Shown here: one piece after another, positions 6,160-8,019 of the stretch
Numbering within the stretch: position 1 is the stretch's first letter
How the letters are laid out: every line of letters begins with the position of its first letter
From: JAQVUB01 sp033809415
Lineage (GTDB): Bacteria; Verrucomicrobiota; Lentisphaeria; Oligosphaerales; Oligosphaeraceae
Direction: 5' to 3'
DNA length: 8,019 nucleotides
Assembly (NCBI GenBank): GCA_033809415.1
Contig: JAPXLT010000228.1
Span: 1-8,019, forward strand
The notes under the pieces: generated by a model
The model's input: only the letters and a program-made list of their open reading frames with translations
Told to the model about the DNA's origin: nothing
Databases searched by the model: none
Made by a program: the position numbers and the translations under genes

Positions 6160-7494
6160 TCATTGCCAAAGCAATGCGGGCAAGTCAATTCGACAGCTTG
6201 CCTGCAACTGTTGCAGCAGCTGGCCGGCAGTTTCCGCAGAAATGTTTCCAAAGGTCAATTCACGGAGGATATCAATGAGTTTCCGGGCATAGTTGTCTTC
6301 GTAGTCCCACCCGTTGCGAATTTGACAATGGGGTAACTCCTGAAAGAAAGTCTCTATGCCACGAACCGGATATTTCCGGCACCATAATTCCAAGGCAGGA
6401 AGACTGGCGGGTGCACAAAGACTCAAGTCTGCCAAACGCTGAGGGTCAGCAAACAAGCTTTCCAGGGTGTCAAGGGCAGCCTCGTAATGCGGTGCATGGA
6501 TCGGCAAAGCCAGCCCGAATACAGAGGCCTGGCCGTGCTTCTGCGGCAGGGCAGTAATTGTCCATGCGGTTGGATCGGCCAGCAAATCCAACGGGTGAGG
6601 CCCTATAAATGTGCAGCGAAAATAAGGCCGCTGAAACATCTCTTCCGTTGTTATGGATTGACCGAACCCCGTCCAGAACAAGTCTTCTTCCCGCAAGGTC
6701 TGCAAAAAAGTTGCCACATGTGCAAAGGCAGCCCCTCGAAAATCCGTGCAGGCAAAATATTCCAGCAGTGTTTCATAAAAAAGACCGGGGAACGGCTGTA
6801 GTCCAAAGGGGGCAAGATGTTGGGTCTTTTTGAGCTTCCGCAGATAATCGAGAAATTGCGGATAGGTGAATTCGGAGAAATTCTCGATTCCTTTTCCGGC
6901 TTGCCAGTGATAGGCCACGGTCATGTTAGCGACCAGGGGCAGGAAGCGCAGGGTGCCATCGAGGGCACGGCATTCGCGAAGAATGTTTTCCGGAAAATAT
7001 GCGGCGAATTCCTCTGGCAATGGCGCCAGCAGTTTTTGCAGTTCAGGTTGGGCAAAGCTGGTCAATGGCAGCTGCACCAGCGAACTCTGCTGCCAGCCCG
7101 GTGAAAGCTCCTGCCCCGGCGTCGGCAATCCCAGCAGCAAAGGACGGCAGACCCTATCCGGAAAGATGATCCGGCAGATATCCGACTGGGCAAACAATGG
7201 CTGTTGCACTCCGAAAGAAAATGCAGGTTGCGTATGGTTCAACGAAGCAGTCCGGACGTTTTTCTGCAAAGTAGGTTGCCCGGTGACGAAGCTGCCTTTG
7301 CCCTGGCGCCGCTGCAAGCGTCCCTCACGTTCGAGCTGTTCCGTCGCCCGGCGCAGTGTACCGATCGAAACATCATAACGGCGAGCCAGCTCTGGCTCCG
7401 CAGGAAGACTTTCCCCCGGCACAAATAGTTTCTGCTGAATGGCTTGGCAAAGCTCGTTATACACACGCTGGTATGCAGGAATTCGCTTATTCAT
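6160..7494 (-). CDS. GntR-family regulator fused to a solute-binding-protein-like sensor domain
   Basis: A transcription factor of 444 residues. Residues 5-72 are a GntR winged helix: VPGESLPAEPELARRYDVS, then GTLRRATEQLEREGRL and the wing RRQGKGSFV. After a linker, residues from about 105 to 430 do not look like the usual FadR, HutC/UTRA or aminotransferase partners. They resemble an extracellular solute-binding protein of the ABC sugar type: LDGTLRFLPLVANMTVAYHW (178-197) matches the 'DGkly.lP...n...lyyn' segment, FSEFTYPQFLDYLRKLKK (206-223) matches 'P.tw.ef...akkl', and LTFGNISAETAGQLLQQ (413-429) matches the C-terminal 'l.tGkis.eeAl' helix. There is no signal peptide, so the sensor is cytoplasmic; the ligand is probably a sugar or oligosaccharide. 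GGAAG six bases before the ATG supports the start, which overlaps the previous stop (ATGAATAA). The DNA-binding call is firm, the sensor fold likely. Confidence 0.9.
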   Translation of the reverse strand: MNKRIPAYQRVYNELCQAIQQKLFVPGESLPAEPELARRYDVSIGTLRRATEQLEREGRLQRRQGKGSFVTGQPTLQKNVRTASLNHTQPAFSFGVQQPLFAQSDICRIIFPDRVCRPLLLGLPTPGQELSPGWQQSSLVQLPLTSFAQPELQKLLAPLPEEFAAYFPENILRECRALDGTLRFLPLVANMTVAYHWQAGKGIENFSEFTYPQFLDYLRKLKKTQHLAPFGLQPFPGLFYETLLEYFACTDFRGAAFAHVATFLQTLREEDLFWTGFGQSITTEEMFQRPYFRCTFIGPHPLDLLADPTAWTITALPQKHGQASVFGLALPIHAPHYEAALDTLESLFADPQRLADLSLCAPASLPALELWCRKYPVRGIETFFQELPHCQIRNGWDYEDNYARKLIDILRELTFGNISAETAGQLLQQLQASCRIDLPALLWQ

Positions 7495-8019
7495 GCTGTT
7501 CTTCCGGGAGAATCTGCAACTGGCGGATGATTATTTCGCCCTGTCGTGCCACATTATAAAATACCAGCCTGGTCGGCTTTTGCAAGAATTTGGATTGAAT
7601 GTCAAACTCCAGCCAGCCGTCCACTCCGGGCAACTTGCCCCAGCACAGATGCTGTAATGTCTGAAAGGTATCATCCGGATACAAAATGATTCCGAGCTTG
7701 CCTTTTTGTTCGAGGTCTGTCGAAAGTTGCAGGCGCAGTTTCAGCGCCGTGTTCGAGACGGGCAGCCGCAGGCTGGCAAACCAGTATTCACCGGACGAAT
7801 AAATGCCATCCTGCTGCAATTTTCCGGTCACCGCAATTTCTTTTTGAGACGGATCGAATGTCGCGGTAAAAGGCAGGCTGACCGGAATATAGACCGGCTT
7901 GTCGGCTGCCGCAACCCTGCTGCCTGCATCTTCCTTCAGGTCGCCGAAGCGTTCCAGCTGTTCCAACGGACGTTTCAGAGCGTTCTCGAGAAAACTTTCC
8001 ATATCAATCTGTTCACCGC
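7487..8019 (-). CDS. C-terminal part of an unidentified protein with a carbohydrate-binding-like beta-sandwich (5' end outside window)
   Basis: The frame stays open to the window edge (GEQID precedes the first in-window Met at 8002, which has no convincing ribosome binding site), so this is most likely the last 177 residues of a longer protein. Numbering from that Met, residues 1-25 are charged and helical (ENALKRPLEQLERFGDLKED). Residues about 37-166 form alternating strands typical of a jelly-roll accessory domain: GEYWFASLRLP, LKLRLQLSTD, KLGIILYPDDTF, VDGWLEFDI, TRLVFYNVARQGEIIIRQLQI. Such domains end many PVC glycoside hydrolases and other sugar-acting proteins, but the function of the main part cannot be read here. 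Its stop codon overlaps the start of the GntR-fusion gene by 8 nt, so it shares an operon with the regulator. Confidence 0.75.
   Translation of the reverse strand, partial: GEQIDMESFLENALKRPLEQLERFGDLKEDAGSRVAAADKPVYIPVSLPFTATFDPSQKEIAVTGKLQQDGIYSSGEYWFASLRLPVSNTALKLRLQLSTDLEQKGKLGIILYPDDTFQTLQHLCWGKLPGVDGWLEFDIQSKFLQKPTRLVFYNVARQGEIIIRQLQILPEEQHE
7501..7505 (-). promoter_or_regulatory. Ribosome binding site of the GntR-fusion gene
   Basis: GGAAG on the minus strand, six bases before the ATG at 7494, lies within the end of the upstream gene. With the 8-nt overlap (ATGAATAA) it indicates translational coupling of the two genes. Confidence 0.65.

Larger units (their letters stand above)
6045..6160. 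repeat. 7-bp direct repeat (ATTTCCT) bracketing the heptamer array
   Basis: ATTTCCT occurs at 6045-6051 and again at 6154-6160 (AGGAAAT in the sense of the leftward genes). The right copy overlaps the last base of the array and the regulator's stop codon; the left copy is the ribosome binding site of the toroid gene. Deleting the array with one copy would leave the regulator's TGA, an AGGAAAT and the GTG, which is a normal tight operon junction. This is compatible with a target-site duplication or microhomology-mediated insertion. Confidence 0.7.

Noticed and set aside
6042..6336. Overlapping plus-strand frames reading GCRVQGA repeats
   Set aside because: They are translations of the heptamer array, which lacks stops in several frames, followed by the antisense of the regulator gene.
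7487..8002. Complete 171-residue gene starting at the Met at 8002
   Set aside because: The frame continues open to the window edge and no good ribosome binding site precedes this Met, so a partial gene is more likely.

Overview
The window looks like a carbohydrate-degradation locus from a Lentisphaerota (Victivallis-like) bacterium or a close relative in the PVC group. This placement is an inference. It rests on three things: a pseudopilin with the hydrophobic helix and terminal FDGH motif that is heavily expanded in that group, its pairing with a large secreted multidomain CAZyme, and a GntR-type regulator fused to a solute-binding-protein-like domain. No rRNA or other marker gene is present, so the taxon cannot be fixed.

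Layout. Positions 1-3823 read rightward: the 3' part of a type II secretion-like pseudopilin, then a secreted 1017-residue glycoside hydrolase family 16 protein with several accessory domains. Positions 4214-8019 read leftward as one probable operon. In transcription order it holds an incomplete gene cut by the window edge, the GntR/solute-binding fusion regulator (its start overlaps the preceding stop by 8 nt), and a cytoplasmic protein resembling alpha/alpha-toroid polysaccharide lyases and hydrolases. The two groups converge on a 390-nt intergenic stretch.

Repeats are the most unusual aspect. The convergent intergenic stretch stacks three families: an 11-bp tandem array (3871-3999), a two-copy 22-bp element around a perfect hairpin (4032-4120), and a degenerate GTCCAT array (4127-4207). 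A fourth family, 14 perfect or near-perfect copies of the heptamer GGGTGCA/GGGTGCG (6057-6154), lies inside the leftward operon between the regulator and the toroid gene. It is flanked by a 7-bp direct duplication (ATTTCCT), as if it had been inserted into a compact gene junction. It has no stop codon in the frame of the downstream gene, so a naive gene call extends that gene upstream with an artefactual HPAPCTL repeat. A GTG start with a good ribosome binding site just downstream of the array is better supported.

How the genes may work together (inference): the secreted GH16 protein would attack an external beta-glucan or galactan. The regulator would sense an imported sugar or oligosaccharide in the cytoplasm through its solute-binding-like domain and control its own operon, whose toroid enzyme may process the product further. 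Nothing in the sequence identifies the substrate, and no transporter lies in the window.
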